A stretch of DNA of 64,000 nucleotides from contig NZ_OBDO01000008.1 of assembly GCF_900215145.1 (NCBI RefSeq), positions 186,001 through 250,000 of the forward strand. The letters run 5' to 3'. The notes beneath the pieces were generated by a model, which saw only the letters and a list, made by a program, of their open reading frames with translations, ran no database searches and was not told the origin of the DNA. Of the stretch, positions 1-8,627 are shown piece by piece. How positions within the stretch are numbered: position 1 is the first letter of the stretch; the number at the start of each line of letters is the position of its first letter. The position numbers and the translations under genes were made by a program. The DNA is from Geodermatophilus sabuli. Its GTDB lineage: Bacteria > Actinomycetota > Actinomycetes > Mycobacteriales > Geodermatophilaceae.

Positions 1-109
1 CCGGCTGGCGCTGGAGCAGCTCGGCGCGGACTTCGCGGTGTCCAAGAGCGGCGGCCCCAAGGACGGCCGGCACAGCACCGAGGACCTCACCGAGCGCCGC
101 TCCGCCTAG
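1..109 (+). CDS. C-terminal end of an unidentified protein (cut by window edge)
   Basis: An open frame runs from the window edge (frame starting at base 2) to a TAG at 107-109, giving the last 35 residues of a protein. The tail is hydrophilic and charged, ends ERRSA, and contains no motif I recognise. Only 10 bases separate its stop from that of the convergent hydrolase gene. Codon use is GC-rich in third positions, like the neighbours, so it is probably a real gene end, but no function can be assigned. Confidence 0.5.
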   Translation, partial: RLALEQLGADFAVSKSGGPKDGRHSTEDLTERRSA

Positions 110-119
110 CGGGTCCGGC

Positions 120-803
120 TCACCGGGCCTCGCCGAGCCAGCTGTCGAGCGCGGCGGTCACGAGGTCGGGGGTCATGACGTGGCCACCGTCGAACTCCGT
201 GTAGGTGACGTCGTACCCGGCGGCGGCCAGGTCCCGGGACACCCGCCGGCCGCAGCGGTCGACCGGGAGCACGCGGTCGCCGGTGCCGTGGGAGATCCAG
301 ACGCGCGGCGTCCCGCGGTGCGCGGGGGCGGCGACGAACCCCGGGGAGAAGGCCAGGACGGCGTCGACGAGGTCGCCGTTGGCCAGGCCGAGGGACAGCG
401 CGTAGGAGGCGCCGTCGGAGAAGCCGCCGACCGCGACCCGGGTGACCGGATGCCGCGCGAAGACCTGCTCGAGCGCGGCGTCGAGCACGGCGACGTCCCG
501 GCCGAGGCCCCCGGCGACGAGGTCCCAGGTGGCGGCGACCGACGACGGGGCCAGCACCAGCGCGCCGCGGGCCGCCGCGAGGTCTCCGACGGCGGCGAGG
601 CCCTGGGCCGACGTCCCACCCGCCCCGTGGAAGAACACCAGCAGCGGTCTCGGGCGGTGAGCCCCGCCGGGGACGGCCAGCCGCGCCTCCGCGTGCGGCC
701 CCAGGTGCAGCGTGCGGACACCCTCCGGGTACGGCACCGCGGCCGGCTCGGCCAGGGGCCTGCTGCCCAGCCTGCCCTCCGGGGGGCGGCGCGCACCGCC
801 CAT
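120..803 (-). CDS. alpha/beta hydrolase (phospholipase/carboxylesterase or dienelactone hydrolase type)
   Basis: A 227-residue serine hydrolase, probably a soluble esterase. It has HGAGG (residues 59-63, oxyanion hole region), the nucleophile elbow GFSDG with Ser129, an Asp in the HGTGDRVLP segment, and a late His in GGH near residue 210, so the Ser-Asp-His triad is complete. There is no signal peptide. The ATG at 801-803 overlaps the stop of the upstream esterase-like gene by one base (TGATG), so the two are probably translationally coupled and form a three-gene run with the SDR. The substrate cannot be read from the sequence; small-ester hydrolysis is the family norm. Confidence 0.85.
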   Translation of the reverse strand: MGGARRPPEGRLGSRPLAEPAAVPYPEGVRTLHLGPHAEARLAVPGGAHRPRPLLVFFHGAGGTSAQGLAAVGDLAAARGALVLAPSSVAATWDLVAGGLGRDVAVLDAALEQVFARHPVTRVAVGGFSDGASYALSLGLANGDLVDAVLAFSPGFVAAPAHRGTPRVWISHGTGDRVLPVDRCGRRVSRDLAAAGYDVTYTEFDGGHVMTPDLVTAALDSWLGEAR

Positions 804-2089
804 CAGACCGCGTGGGCGGCCGGCGGCACGTGCTCGTCGGCACGCTCCAGGTGCAGCGGCTGCAGCGGCCGGCTGTGCTCCAGGTACAGGAAGGCGTCGT
901 AGCGCTCCCCCAGCACGGTGGGCACGTAGTTGCCCCACCGCTCGCGCTGGGGCCGGTAGACCACGCCGATCGCCCGGTGGTCCAGCCGCCGGTCCAAGGC
1001 CGCGGGGCGCGGCCCGCGCGGGGACCAGACCAGCAGCGCGTCCTCCCCCACCTCCTCGTGCAGCAGCGCCTCGAGGCTGCCGGGGCGCGCCGCGGGGACC
1101 TCCATCCGCTGCATCTGCGCGCCCCACTCCGACCCGGCGATGACCCCGCCGCGGTGACTCCCCAGCCCCACGAGGACGACGTCGTCGGCGCCGTGCCGTT
1201 CCCGGAGCAACTGCCCGACGTTGACCATCCCGGACCTCGCCATGTCGGTGGCCCGCGCGTCGCCGACGTGGGTGTTGTGCTCCCAGACGACCGCCTTCCC
1301 GCCGCTGTGCTCCAGCAGCCGGTCGAGGGTGTCGGCCATGTGCACGTCGCGGACGTTCCACGACTCCGCCGAGCCGCCGACCATCGCCCGGTAGTACCGC
1401 TCGGCGCCGGCGACGACCGCGGCGTTCATCTCGGCGGACAGGTGCGCCTCGGGGTCGTCGGCGGGCGCGCGCCGGCCGCGCTCCTCGCACAGGTGCCGCA
1501 GCAGCTCCACCACGGTCTGCTCGCAGGTGGTCGGCGCGAAGCGGGTGGCGAAGGCGTACTCGGCGCCGTCCTCCCCGAAGGGCTCGAAGCAGGCCAGGGC
1601 CAGCGTCGCCTTGGCGACGTGCTCGGGCTCGTGCTCGCGCAGCCAGCCGACCAGCTCGTGCATCGAGTCCCAGAGGCTGTAGACGTCGAGGCCGTAGAAG
1701 CCCACCCGCCGGTCCGCCGGGCGGGCCGCGTTCACCCCGCGCAGCCAGCGGCAGAAGTCGACGACGTCGTCGTTGGCCCACATCCAGGTGGGCCAGCGCG
1801 CGAACGCGTCGAGGGCGTCGCGGGGGTCGTCGTCGGCGCCGTGACGGAGCTTCACGCTGCGGTTGACCCGGTAGCAGTCGGGCCAGTCCCCCTCGACGGC
1901 GACCAGCCCGAAGCCGCGTTCCTCGAGCAGCCGCCGGGTCAGCGCCGCCCGCCACGCGTAGTACTCGTGGGTGCCGTGGCTGGCCTCGCCGATGGCCACG
2001 ACCCGCGCGTCCCCGACCCGCTCGAGCAGCGGGTCGAGGTCGGCGGGGTCCCGCAGCGGGCGGGCCAGCTCGCGGAGGCCGGCGGCCAC
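803..2089 (-). CDS. erythromycin esterase family protein
   Basis: A 428-residue member of the erythromycin esterase (EreA/EreB-like) superfamily. Near the N-terminus is IGEASHGTHE (residues 33-42), where His38 corresponds to the catalytic His of the family, followed by VAVEGDWPD and later WEHNTHVGD. Many chromosomal members in actinobacteria are broad hydrolases with no proven macrolide activity, so resistance should not be assumed. The start ATG lies 4 bases downstream of the SDR stop and the 3' end overlaps the hydrolase start, so the three minus-strand genes (2885 to 120) look like one operon. Confidence 0.85.
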   Translation of the reverse strand: MAAGLRELARPLRDPADLDPLLERVGDARVVAIGEASHGTHEYYAWRAALTRRLLEERGFGLVAVEGDWPDCYRVNRSVKLRHGADDDPRDALDAFARWPTWMWANDDVVDFCRWLRGVNAARPADRRVGFYGLDVYSLWDSMHELVGWLREHEPEHVAKATLALACFEPFGEDGAEYAFATRFAPTTCEQTVVELLRHLCEERGRRAPADDPEAHLSAEMNAAVVAGAERYYRAMVGGSAESWNVRDVHMADTLDRLLEHSGGKAVVWEHNTHVGDARATDMARSGMVNVGQLLRERHGADDVVLVGLGSHRGGVIAGSEWGAQMQRMEVPAARPGSLEALLHEEVGEDALLVWSPRGPRPAALDRRLDHRAIGVVYRPQRERWGNYVPTVLGERYDAFLYLEHSRPLQPLHLERADEHVPPAAHAV

Positions 2090-2093
2090 CGGG

Positions 2094-2885
2094 CTACCCC
2101 GCGCTGCCGGGCTCGGCCATCTTCGCGTGGCCGGCGGACTTCAGCTTGTCCGGCAGCACCGCGTTCGCCGCGGCCTGTGCCTTGGTCATCAGCGAGCCGG
2201 CGACCACCTTGTCCTCGCCCTCCATCAGCGCCTCGAACCCCTGCTTCGCGACCTGGGCCGGGTCGTCCTTGGGCCCCTGGCCGAGCTTGGTGTCCAGCAG
2301 ATCACCGCGCTCGAAGAACTCGGTGTCCGTGGGGCCCGGCATCAGCGACGTGACCGTGACCCCGGTGTCGCGCAGCTCGGTGGCCAGCGCCTCGGCGAAG
2401 GACTGCACGAAGGACTTCGAGGCGTTGTAGACGGCCTGGTAGGGCCCGGGCATGGTCGAGGCGATCGACGACGTGAACAGCACCCGTCCCCCGCCGCGGG
2501 CGGCCATGTCCCGCAGGACCAGCTTGGCCAGGCGGACGGTGGAGGTGACGTTCAGGTGGATGATGGCCAGCTCGTCCTCGAGCGGGTTGTCGACGAACGC
2601 CCCGCCCTTGCCCACGCCGGCGTTGAGCGCGGCGGCGGCGAGTGGGCGGCCGGTGGCCTGCACCGCGGCCCAGAGCGCCTCGACGCCCGCGGCACCGCGC
2701 AGGTCGGCCTGCACCGCCTGGACCGTCCTCCCGTCGCCGCGGAGCTGCTCGGCGGCGGTGGTCAGCTCGGCGTCCTCGGCGGTGACGATGAGGTCGAAGC
2801 CGGCGCCGGCGAACTGCCGGGCCAGCTCCAGGCCGATCCCGCTGGAGGCTCCGGTCACGAGGGCGAGGGGGTGTGGCTCGGTCAT
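2094..2885 (-). CDS. short-chain dehydrogenase/reductase, classical type
   Basis: A 263-residue NAD(P)-dependent oxidoreductase. The Rossmann motif TGASSGIG spans residues 11-18, a LNAGVG segment matches the NAG motif, and the catalytic Ser (FTSSIAS) and YNASK Tyr-Lys pair follow. The C-terminal region after PGPTDTEFF carries the variable substrate loop. It is the first gene of a three-gene minus-strand run with the esterase-like and hydrolase genes. The family acts on alcohols, ketones or lipids; the substrate here is unknown. Confidence 0.88.
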   Translation of the reverse strand: MTEPHPLALVTGASSGIGLELARQFAGAGFDLIVTAEDAELTTAAEQLRGDGRTVQAVQADLRGAAGVEALWAAVQATGRPLAAAALNAGVGKGGAFVDNPLEDELAIIHLNVTSTVRLAKLVLRDMAARGGGRVLFTSSIASTMPGPYQAVYNASKSFVQSFAEALATELRDTGVTVTSLMPGPTDTEFFERGDLLDTKLGQGPKDDPAQVAKQGFEALMEGEDKVVAGSLMTKAQAAANAVLPDKLKSAGHAKMAEPGSAG

Positions 2886-3033
2886 GCGCGTGCCCTACCC
2901 GGGCGCCGGCGGGCCACTCCTCGGACCAGGAGCGACCGCCGTACCCTCGCGCACCGCCTGGGCGGCCACCGCCCGCAGGTCGCCGGTGCGCCCGGGTGGG
3001 CGGGCGCGGGGACCTCCTCGCCCCAGGGGGCGC

Positions 3034-5007
3034 TCACGGCTCGGCGAACCAGGCGGAGCCGAGACCGGGGACCACCAGCCGGCCCCCCACCACCTCGAGC
3101 CGACCGTCGCTGCCGTGCACCTGGTCGAAGGTGCCGAACCCGGTGACGGTGTCGGCGTCCACGGCCCGCGGCTCCGGGGAGAAGTTGGCCAGCCCCACGA
3201 ACGTGCCGCTGCGCGGGTGGCGCCGCGACCAGGCCAGGACCGCGTCGTCCCCGACGTCCAGCACGACCGACTCGACGCCGCCGCGCAGCGCCAGCAGGGA
3301 CCGCCGGACCTCCCCCAGCCGGCGCAGGGCCGCGAAGACACGGCCTTCGAGGCCGGCCGGGTCGCCGCGGCGCGCGGCGGCGGCCCAGTCCATGGGCGGC
3401 CGGTGCATCCAGCGGTTGTCCGGCGCCCGCTCGGGGTCGGCGAGGTAGCCGGTGTCGTTGCGCAGGGCCAGCTCGTCGCCCATGTACAGCAGCGGGATCC
3501 CGCCGAAGCCGTAGGCGACCGAGTAGAGCAGCACCAGCCGCCGGATCCCCTGCTCCAGCGCCTCGGCGTCGCCGTCGGCCAGCGCGGCCTCGATGCCGCA
3601 CAGCGAGGCCGCCGAGCCGGACACGCGGGCGTCGCCGGTGGCCTCGTTCTCCTGGAACAGCGCGCCGCGGGCGAACGAGCCGGGGAAGCGGCCGGAGTAG
3701 AAGTCGTTGAGGAAGCGCCGGTGGGCGAAGCCGTCCAGGCCCACGGCGGCGGCGTCCTCGTCGGCGACCGCCCAGCCGATGTCGTCGTGCCCGCGCACGT
3801 ACGTGCACCAGGAGGACGACGGCGGGATGGGCCGCATGCGGCGCAGCGCGGTGCGGGCCAGCCGGGCGTCCTGGGTGGCCAGCCCGCTCCACAGCAGCAC
3901 CATGAGCTGGTTGTGGTAGGCCAGCTCGCACTCGGGCCGGAAGCGGTCGTGGCCGCCGAGGTAGGGCACGAGGTCGTCGGGCGAGACGATCGCCTCGGCC
4001 TTGAACACCACGCCGGGCGCGGCCAGCCGGGTCAGCGCGTGCAGCAGCTGCAGGAGGCTGTGCCCCTCCGGCTGGTTCTGGCAGCTGGTGCCCAGCCGCT
4101 TCCACATGAACGGCACGGCGTCCATGCGGAAGACGTCGACGCCGCGGTTGGCCAGCCAGACGATCTCGCCCAGCATCGCCAGGGTCACCTCGGGGTTGGC
4201 GTAGTCGAGGTCCCACTGGTACGGCCAGAAGGTCGTCCACACCCAGCCGCCGGCGCCGCCGCAGGCCTCGGGCACCCAGCTGAACGACCCCGGCGCCCGG
4301 TCGGGGAAGACCGCCGGGATCGTGGCGTCGTAGGCGTCGGGCAGCGTCCGGTCGGGGAAGGCGGTGTAGAACCCGGCGTACGCGGGGTCGCCGGCCAGCC
4401 AGCCCCGCGCCCACGGGTGCTCGCGGGCGGTGTGGTTGAGCACGAGGTCGATGCACAGGCTCATGTCCCGCTCGTGCAGGGCCGCGGCCACCGCCTCCAG
4501 GTCGGCCATGGTGCCCAGCCGCGGGTCGACGGCGCGGTAGTCGGCGACCGCGTAGCCGCCGTCGTTCTCGCCCTCGCGCGGCCGCAGCAGCGGCATGAGG
4601 TGCAGGTAGGTGGTGCCGAGTTCGGCGAGGTGGTCGAGGTGTCCGGGCAGCCGGTCGAGGGTGCCGCAGAAGCGGTCGACGTAGGCGACGTAGCCCTTCG
4701 TGCTGGCCCGCTGGAACCACGCGGGGTCGATCTCGCGCCGCCGGTCCAGCCGGCGCAACGGCTCGGGCCGCTCCGCCGCGGCGGCGAGGACGACGCCCAG
4801 CGACCGGGCGAACAGCTCGTCGGCCGCCGCCCCGTAGAGGATCGCGAGGGGTTCGTGGACGTCGTAGGGCGCCAGGTCGGCGCGGGCGAGGAAGGCGTCG
4901 GCCTCGGCCTCCCCCAGCGCGGCGACCGCCTGCTCCTGCACCCGGGGCCGCAGCTGCGCCCACGCCTGTTCCGCCGCCTCCCGGCGCGCGGCCGCCGAGA
5001 CCGTCAC
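3034..5007 (-). CDS. amylosucrase (GH13 sucrose glucosyltransferase)
   Basis: About 657 residues, the usual length for GH13 subfamily 4 amylosucrase, which makes an alpha-1,4-glucan from sucrose and releases fructose. The order is an N-terminal helical domain, then the (beta/alpha)8 barrel. The barrel carries DLVLNHT, the nucleophile Asp in VFRMDAVPFMWKRLGTSCQN, the acid/base Glu in VVFKAEAIV, and the transition-state pair in YVRGHDDIGW. The RMDAVPFMWK and TSCQNQPEGH stretches distinguish it from trehalose synthases and plain amylases. I chose the GTG at 5005-5007 because homology starts right after it; another GTG lies 13 codons upstream and no strong RBS decides between them. There is no signal peptide, so the enzyme should be intracellular. 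It is transcribed alone. Confidence 0.85.
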   Translation of the reverse strand: MTVSAAARREAAEQAWAQLRPRVQEQAVAALGEAEADAFLARADLAPYDVHEPLAILYGAAADELFARSLGVVLAAAAERPEPLRRLDRRREIDPAWFQRASTKGYVAYVDRFCGTLDRLPGHLDHLAELGTTYLHLMPLLRPREGENDGGYAVADYRAVDPRLGTMADLEAVAAALHERDMSLCIDLVLNHTAREHPWARGWLAGDPAYAGFYTAFPDRTLPDAYDATIPAVFPDRAPGSFSWVPEACGGAGGWVWTTFWPYQWDLDYANPEVTLAMLGEIVWLANRGVDVFRMDAVPFMWKRLGTSCQNQPEGHSLLQLLHALTRLAAPGVVFKAEAIVSPDDLVPYLGGHDRFRPECELAYHNQLMVLLWSGLATQDARLARTALRRMRPIPPSSSWCTYVRGHDDIGWAVADEDAAAVGLDGFAHRRFLNDFYSGRFPGSFARGALFQENEATGDARVSGSAASLCGIEAALADGDAEALEQGIRRLVLLYSVAYGFGGIPLLYMGDELALRNDTGYLADPERAPDNRWMHRPPMDWAAAARRGDPAGLEGRVFAALRRLGEVRRSLLALRGGVESVVLDVGDDAVLAWSRRHPRSGTFVGLANFSPEPRAVDADTVTGFGTFDQVHGSDGRLEVVGGRLVVPGLGSAWFAEP

Positions 5008-5112
5008 CGGGCCAGTATCGGGGCGCTGTTCGCCCACGGCATGACCGCTGCGAAGGGGCCCCGGACCGGCGTTCACTGGGAGGCGTAATCGTGTAAGCAA
5101 GGAGGCGGCCCC

Positions 5113-6063
5113 ATGTCCCTGGCCCCCGATCCCGACACCGCGGCGCTGGACGCCTACTCCCGCGTCGTCACCGCCGTCGCGGCCGAGCTCACGCCGCACG
5201 TGGCGGCCCTGCAGGTCATCGGCCCCGACGGGCGCGGCGGCGCCGGCTCGGCGGTCGTCGTCCCCGGGGACGGACTCATGCTCACCAACGCCCACGTCGT
5301 CGGCGGCGCGCGGCACGGCCGGGCGGTGTTCTCCGACGGCAGCGAGGCCGACGTCGACGTCGTCGGCGCCGACCCGCTGTCCGACCTCGCCGTGGTCCGC
5401 GCCCGGACGGCGACCCCGCCGCCGGCGGAGCTGGGCGAGGCCACCGAGCTGCGCGTGGGCCAGCTCGTCGTCGCCGTCGGCACCCCGCTCGGGCTCGCCG
5501 GCTCGGTCACCGCGGGAGTGGTCAGCGGGCTGGGCCGGTCGCTGCCCACCCGCGACGGGCGGACGGCGCGCGTGGTGGAGGACGTGATCCAGACCGACGC
5601 CGCGCTGAACCCGGGCAACTCCGGGGGCGCGCTGGCCGACTCGGGAGGCCGGGTGGTGGGCATCAACACCGCGGTCGCCGGCTGGGGGCTGGGGCTGGCG
5701 GTCCCGGTCAACGACACGACTCGGCGGATCGTCGGCGCGCTGGTCCACGACGGCCGGGTGCGCCGCGCCTACCTGGGACTGGTGAGCACTCCCGCACCGC
5801 TGCCCGCCCCGCTCGCCGAGCGGACGGGACGCCGGCGCGGCCTGCGGGTCGTCGACGTCGTCCCCGGCTCCCCCGCCGACCGGGCCGGGCTCAAGGCCGG
5901 CGACCTCGTGCTCGAGGCCGGCCGCCGCCCCGTGGCGGAGGCGCAGAGCCTGCAGCGGCTGCTGTTCGAGGACGCCATCGGGCAGCCCCTGCCGGTCACC
6001 GTCTCCCGGCGCGGGGCGATGGTCGACGTCATCACGGTGCCCACGGAGCTCACCGGCGGGTGA
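5113..6063 (+). CDS. HtrA/DegP-like trypsin-type serine protease with PDZ domain
   Basis: A 316-residue chymotrypsin-fold protease. The triad is visible: His61 (TNAHVVGG), Asp91 (SDLAVV) and Ser170 (NPGNSGGAL). A PDZ domain follows at about residues 215-310, with GLRVVDVVPGSPADRAGL. A strong ribosome site, AAGGAGG at 5099-5105, precedes the ATG. Unlike most actinobacterial HtrA proteins it has no N-terminal membrane segment or signal peptide, so it is predicted to be cytosolic. It probably degrades or handles misfolded or specific proteins. It stands alone, divergent from the amylosucrase. Confidence 0.88.
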   Translation: MSLAPDPDTAALDAYSRVVTAVAAELTPHVAALQVIGPDGRGGAGSAVVVPGDGLMLTNAHVVGGARHGRAVFSDGSEADVDVVGADPLSDLAVVRARTATPPPAELGEATELRVGQLVVAVGTPLGLAGSVTAGVVSGLGRSLPTRDGRTARVVEDVIQTDAALNPGNSGGALADSGGRVVGINTAVAGWGLGLAVPVNDTTRRIVGALVHDGRVRRAYLGLVSTPAPLPAPLAERTGRRRGLRVVDVVPGSPADRAGLKAGDLVLEAGRRPVAEAQSLQRLLFEDAIGQPLPVTVSRRGAMVDVITVPTELTGG

Positions 6064-6072
6064 CGCCCGTCT

Positions 6073-6086
6073 CCCCCGTTCGGGGG
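6073..6086 (+). terminator. short GC hairpin after the protease gene
   Basis: CCCCCG-TT-CGGGGG, a perfect 6-bp stem, starts 10 bases after the protease stop. There is no T-tract, and it is short for a terminator. It could equally be a structured leader of the following GGDEF gene. Confidence 0.3.
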
Positions 6087-6156
6087 CCGCCGTGACCGTG
6101 CGCTCCAGAACGTCACCGGTCCGGTCGATGCTGTGCCGGACGAGACGGGGAGTGAC

Positions 6157-7089
6157 ATGCACGGGGACCGACCGGGGGGCATCGCGCTGCTCGCGCTGCT
6201 CTACGCCATCAGTGGCGTCCTCTGCGGCCTCGGCGCGCTGAACCCGGTGGCCCCCGACACCCCCGTCCCGCTCATCTGGACGCTGTCGGCCGTGGGCTGC
6301 GTGGGCGCCGCGGTGCTGTACGTGCACCGGGACCGGCTGGGCTGCCGCGCCGTGCACGTCGCCGTCGCCGTCATGTCGGCGCTCATCGCCGTCCTGGCCT
6401 GGCGGTCGGTCACCGCCATCGGGATCGTCGGGCTGGGCCCCTCCATGGTCGCGGTGGGGTTGTTCTCCGCCCACCACCTGAGCCGCAACGCGGCCCGGGT
6501 GCACGTGGCGTTCCTCCTTCTCGCCTCGAGCGCCGGCGCGCTCGCCGCGACGCCGTCGGGCTTCCTCATGCCGTGGCTGACCCTGACGGTGACGGTCGCG
6601 GTCGTGGCCGAGGCCCAGGCGCGGATCGCCGGGCAGCTGCTCCGGGCCGCGGGCACCGACCCCCTCACCGGGCTGGCCAACCGGCGCGCGTGGGAGGCGG
6701 AGGCATCCCGGAGCCTGGCGCACGCCCGGCGCACCGGTGAGCCGCTGACGGTGGCGCTGATCGACCTGGACGGCTTCAAGATCGTCAACGACGAGGAGGG
6801 GCACGGCGCCGGCGACGCCCTGCTGCAGGCGCTGGCGCGGTCGTGGAGCGCGGAGCTGCGGATGGCCGACCACCTCGGCCGCTACGGCGGGGACGAGTTC
6901 GTGCTGTGCCTGCCCGGCACCGACGACGCCCGCGCCGAGGACCTGCTCACCCGGCTGCGGGCCAGCCACCCCGCCTCGTGGTCGGCGGGTACGGCCACGG
7001 CCCACCCCGGGGACACCCTCGAGCACCTCCTCCTGCGCGCCGACACCGATCTCTACCGGCACAAGCGGCGCAGCGGCCGCACCGCCTGA
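6157..7089 (+). CDS. membrane-bound diguanylate cyclase (GGDEF)
   Basis: A 310-residue protein predicted to make cyclic di-GMP from two GTP. The N-terminal half has about five or six hydrophobic segments (an unnamed membrane sensor module), ending near residue 165. The C-terminal half is a GGDEF domain with LTGLANRRAWEAE and an intact active site GGDEF at residues 244-248. RMAD lies exactly five residues before it, matching the RxxD inhibitory site, so product feedback is likely. I chose the ATG at 6157 because GGGGAG lies 5 bases before it; an in-frame GTG at 6133 lacks an RBS. There is no EAL domain. Confidence 0.88.
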   Translation: MHGDRPGGIALLALLYAISGVLCGLGALNPVAPDTPVPLIWTLSAVGCVGAAVLYVHRDRLGCRAVHVAVAVMSALIAVLAWRSVTAIGIVGLGPSMVAVGLFSAHHLSRNAARVHVAFLLLASSAGALAATPSGFLMPWLTLTVTVAVVAEAQARIAGQLLRAAGTDPLTGLANRRAWEAEASRSLAHARRTGEPLTVALIDLDGFKIVNDEEGHGAGDALLQALARSWSAELRMADHLGRYGGDEFVLCLPGTDDARAEDLLTRLRASHPASWSAGTATAHPGDTLEHLLLRADTDLYRHKRRSGRTA

Positions 7090-7223
7090 GGGCGGACCTC
7101 CGCTCCGCACCGCCCCCGCAGGGCCGGACGGGGGTCCCGCGACGTGGCCTGACGGGGTCCTACGCCCCTGTCCGCCGCGGAGTCCCCCGGCGCACGGTGG
7201 CCGGATCGGTCAGGGAGGTCGGC

Positions 7224-8624
7224 ATGGTGGCGATCGTGGTCTGTGGCGGCGGGGTCATCGGACTGTCGACGGGGATGATGCTGGCCGAGGACGGGCACGA
7301 CGTGACCGTCCTCGAGGCCGACCCCCGGGACCCGCCGGCGACACCGGCCGAGGCATGGGAGGACTGGCGGCGCGACGGCGTGGCCCAGTTCCGCCAGCCG
7401 CACAACCTGTTCGCCCGCTTCCGGGCGGTCGCGGACACCGAGCTGCCCGGCCTGACCGACGGGCTGCTGGCGGCCGGCTGCACCTGGGTGGACTACCTCG
7501 ACGCGCTGCCGCCGTCGATCGAGGACCGCACGCCGCGGGACGACGACGACCGGATCAGGTTCGTGACCGGCCGCCGCCCGGTGACCGAGGCGGTCGTGGC
7601 GACGGCCGCCCAGGAGCACCCCCGGCTCGCTCTGCGCCGGGGCGTGCGGGCCACCGGGTTGGTGGCCGGGCCGTCCGCCGTACCCGGTGTCCCGCAGGTC
7701 GCCGGGGTCCGCACCGGGGACGGCGAGGTGCTCCCCGCCGACCTGGTCGTCGACGCGATGGGCCGCCGGACGCCCAGCGGGGACTGGCTGGCCGAACTCG
7801 GCGCTCGCCAGCCGGTCCTGGAGCGGGAGGACAGCGGCTTCGTCTACTACACCCGGTACCTCGCCGGGCCCGAGCGACCGCGGCGGATCGGCCCCGCGCT
7901 CGTGCCGCTGGGCAGCATCTCCGTCCTCACCCTGCCCGGGGACAACGACACCTGGTCGGTGACGGTCTTCGGGCCGACCCGCGACGCCCCGCTGAAGGCG
8001 CTGCGCGACCCCGCCACCTTCACCCGCGTGGTGGCCGCCTGCCCGCTGCAGGCCCACTGGCTGGACGGCCGGCCGATCACCGACGTCCTGGCGATGGCCG
8101 GGGTCCTCGACTGCCACCGCCGCCACGTCGTCGACGGCGAGCCGGTGGTGACCGGCTTCCTCCCGGTGGGCGACGCGTGGGCCTGCACCAACCCCTCCGC
8201 CGGCCGGGGGCTGTCGGTGGGGCTGGTCCACGCGCAGCTGCTCCGCGCCGTGGTCCGTGACCACCCCGACGACCCCGGGGCGCTGGTGCGCGCCTTCGAC
8301 GAGGCCACCGAGCAGCGGGTCATGCCGTTCTACCGCAACCAGATCGCCGCCGACCGGGCCCGCATCGCCGAGATGGACGCGCTCCGCGCGGGCGTGGAGC
8401 CGCCGCCTCCGGACCCGGGGCAGGTGCTGCTGTTCACCGCCGCCATGTACGACCCCGACGTGTTCCGCGCGCTGATGGAGATCGTCACCTGCCTGGCCCT
8501 CCCGCAGGAGGTCCTGTCCCGCCCGGGCATGCGGGAACGGGTCGCGCGCTTCGCCGGCGCACCGGCTCCGCCTCCGACGCCCGGGCCGGACCGGGCCCGG
8601 CTGCTGGACCTGCTGGCCGGTTGA
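7224..8624 (+). CDS. FAD-dependent oxidoreductase / monooxygenase-like protein
   Basis: A 466-residue flavoprotein. The N-terminal dinucleotide fold reads VVCGGGVIGLSTGMMLAEDG with the acidic residue in VTVLEAD at the end of strand 2. A later PVGDAWACTNPSAGRG segment matches the second FAD-binding motif of aromatic-hydroxylase and geranylgeranyl-reductase-type proteins. An RBS, GGAGGT at 7214-7219, places the ATG at 7224. The gene is convergent with the next SDR, with only 3 bases between their stops. Whether it is a hydroxylase or a saturase cannot be decided, and no pathway partners flank it. Confidence 0.8.
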   Translation: MVAIVVCGGGVIGLSTGMMLAEDGHDVTVLEADPRDPPATPAEAWEDWRRDGVAQFRQPHNLFARFRAVADTELPGLTDGLLAAGCTWVDYLDALPPSIEDRTPRDDDDRIRFVTGRRPVTEAVVATAAQEHPRLALRRGVRATGLVAGPSAVPGVPQVAGVRTGDGEVLPADLVVDAMGRRTPSGDWLAELGARQPVLEREDSGFVYYTRYLAGPERPRRIGPALVPLGSISVLTLPGDNDTWSVTVFGPTRDAPLKALRDPATFTRVVAACPLQAHWLDGRPITDVLAMAGVLDCHRRHVVDGEPVVTGFLPVGDAWACTNPSAGRGLSVGLVHAQLLRAVVRDHPDDPGALVRAFDEATEQRVMPFYRNQIAADRARIAEMDALRAGVEPPPPDPGQVLLFTAAMYDPDVFRALMEIVTCLALPQEVLSRPGMRERVARFAGAPAPPPTPGPDRARLLDLLAG

Positions 8625-8627
8625 CCG

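Noticed and set aside
803-2089. Macrolide resistance gene
   Set aside because: The superfamily match is clear, but most chromosomal members have other or unknown substrates, so resistance is not claimed.
5008-7110. 5' extension of the amylosucrase frame across the protease and GGDEF genes
   Set aside because: Antisense open frame with low-complexity composition; amylosucrase homology begins at 5007, and both overlapped genes have clear motifs and ribosome sites.
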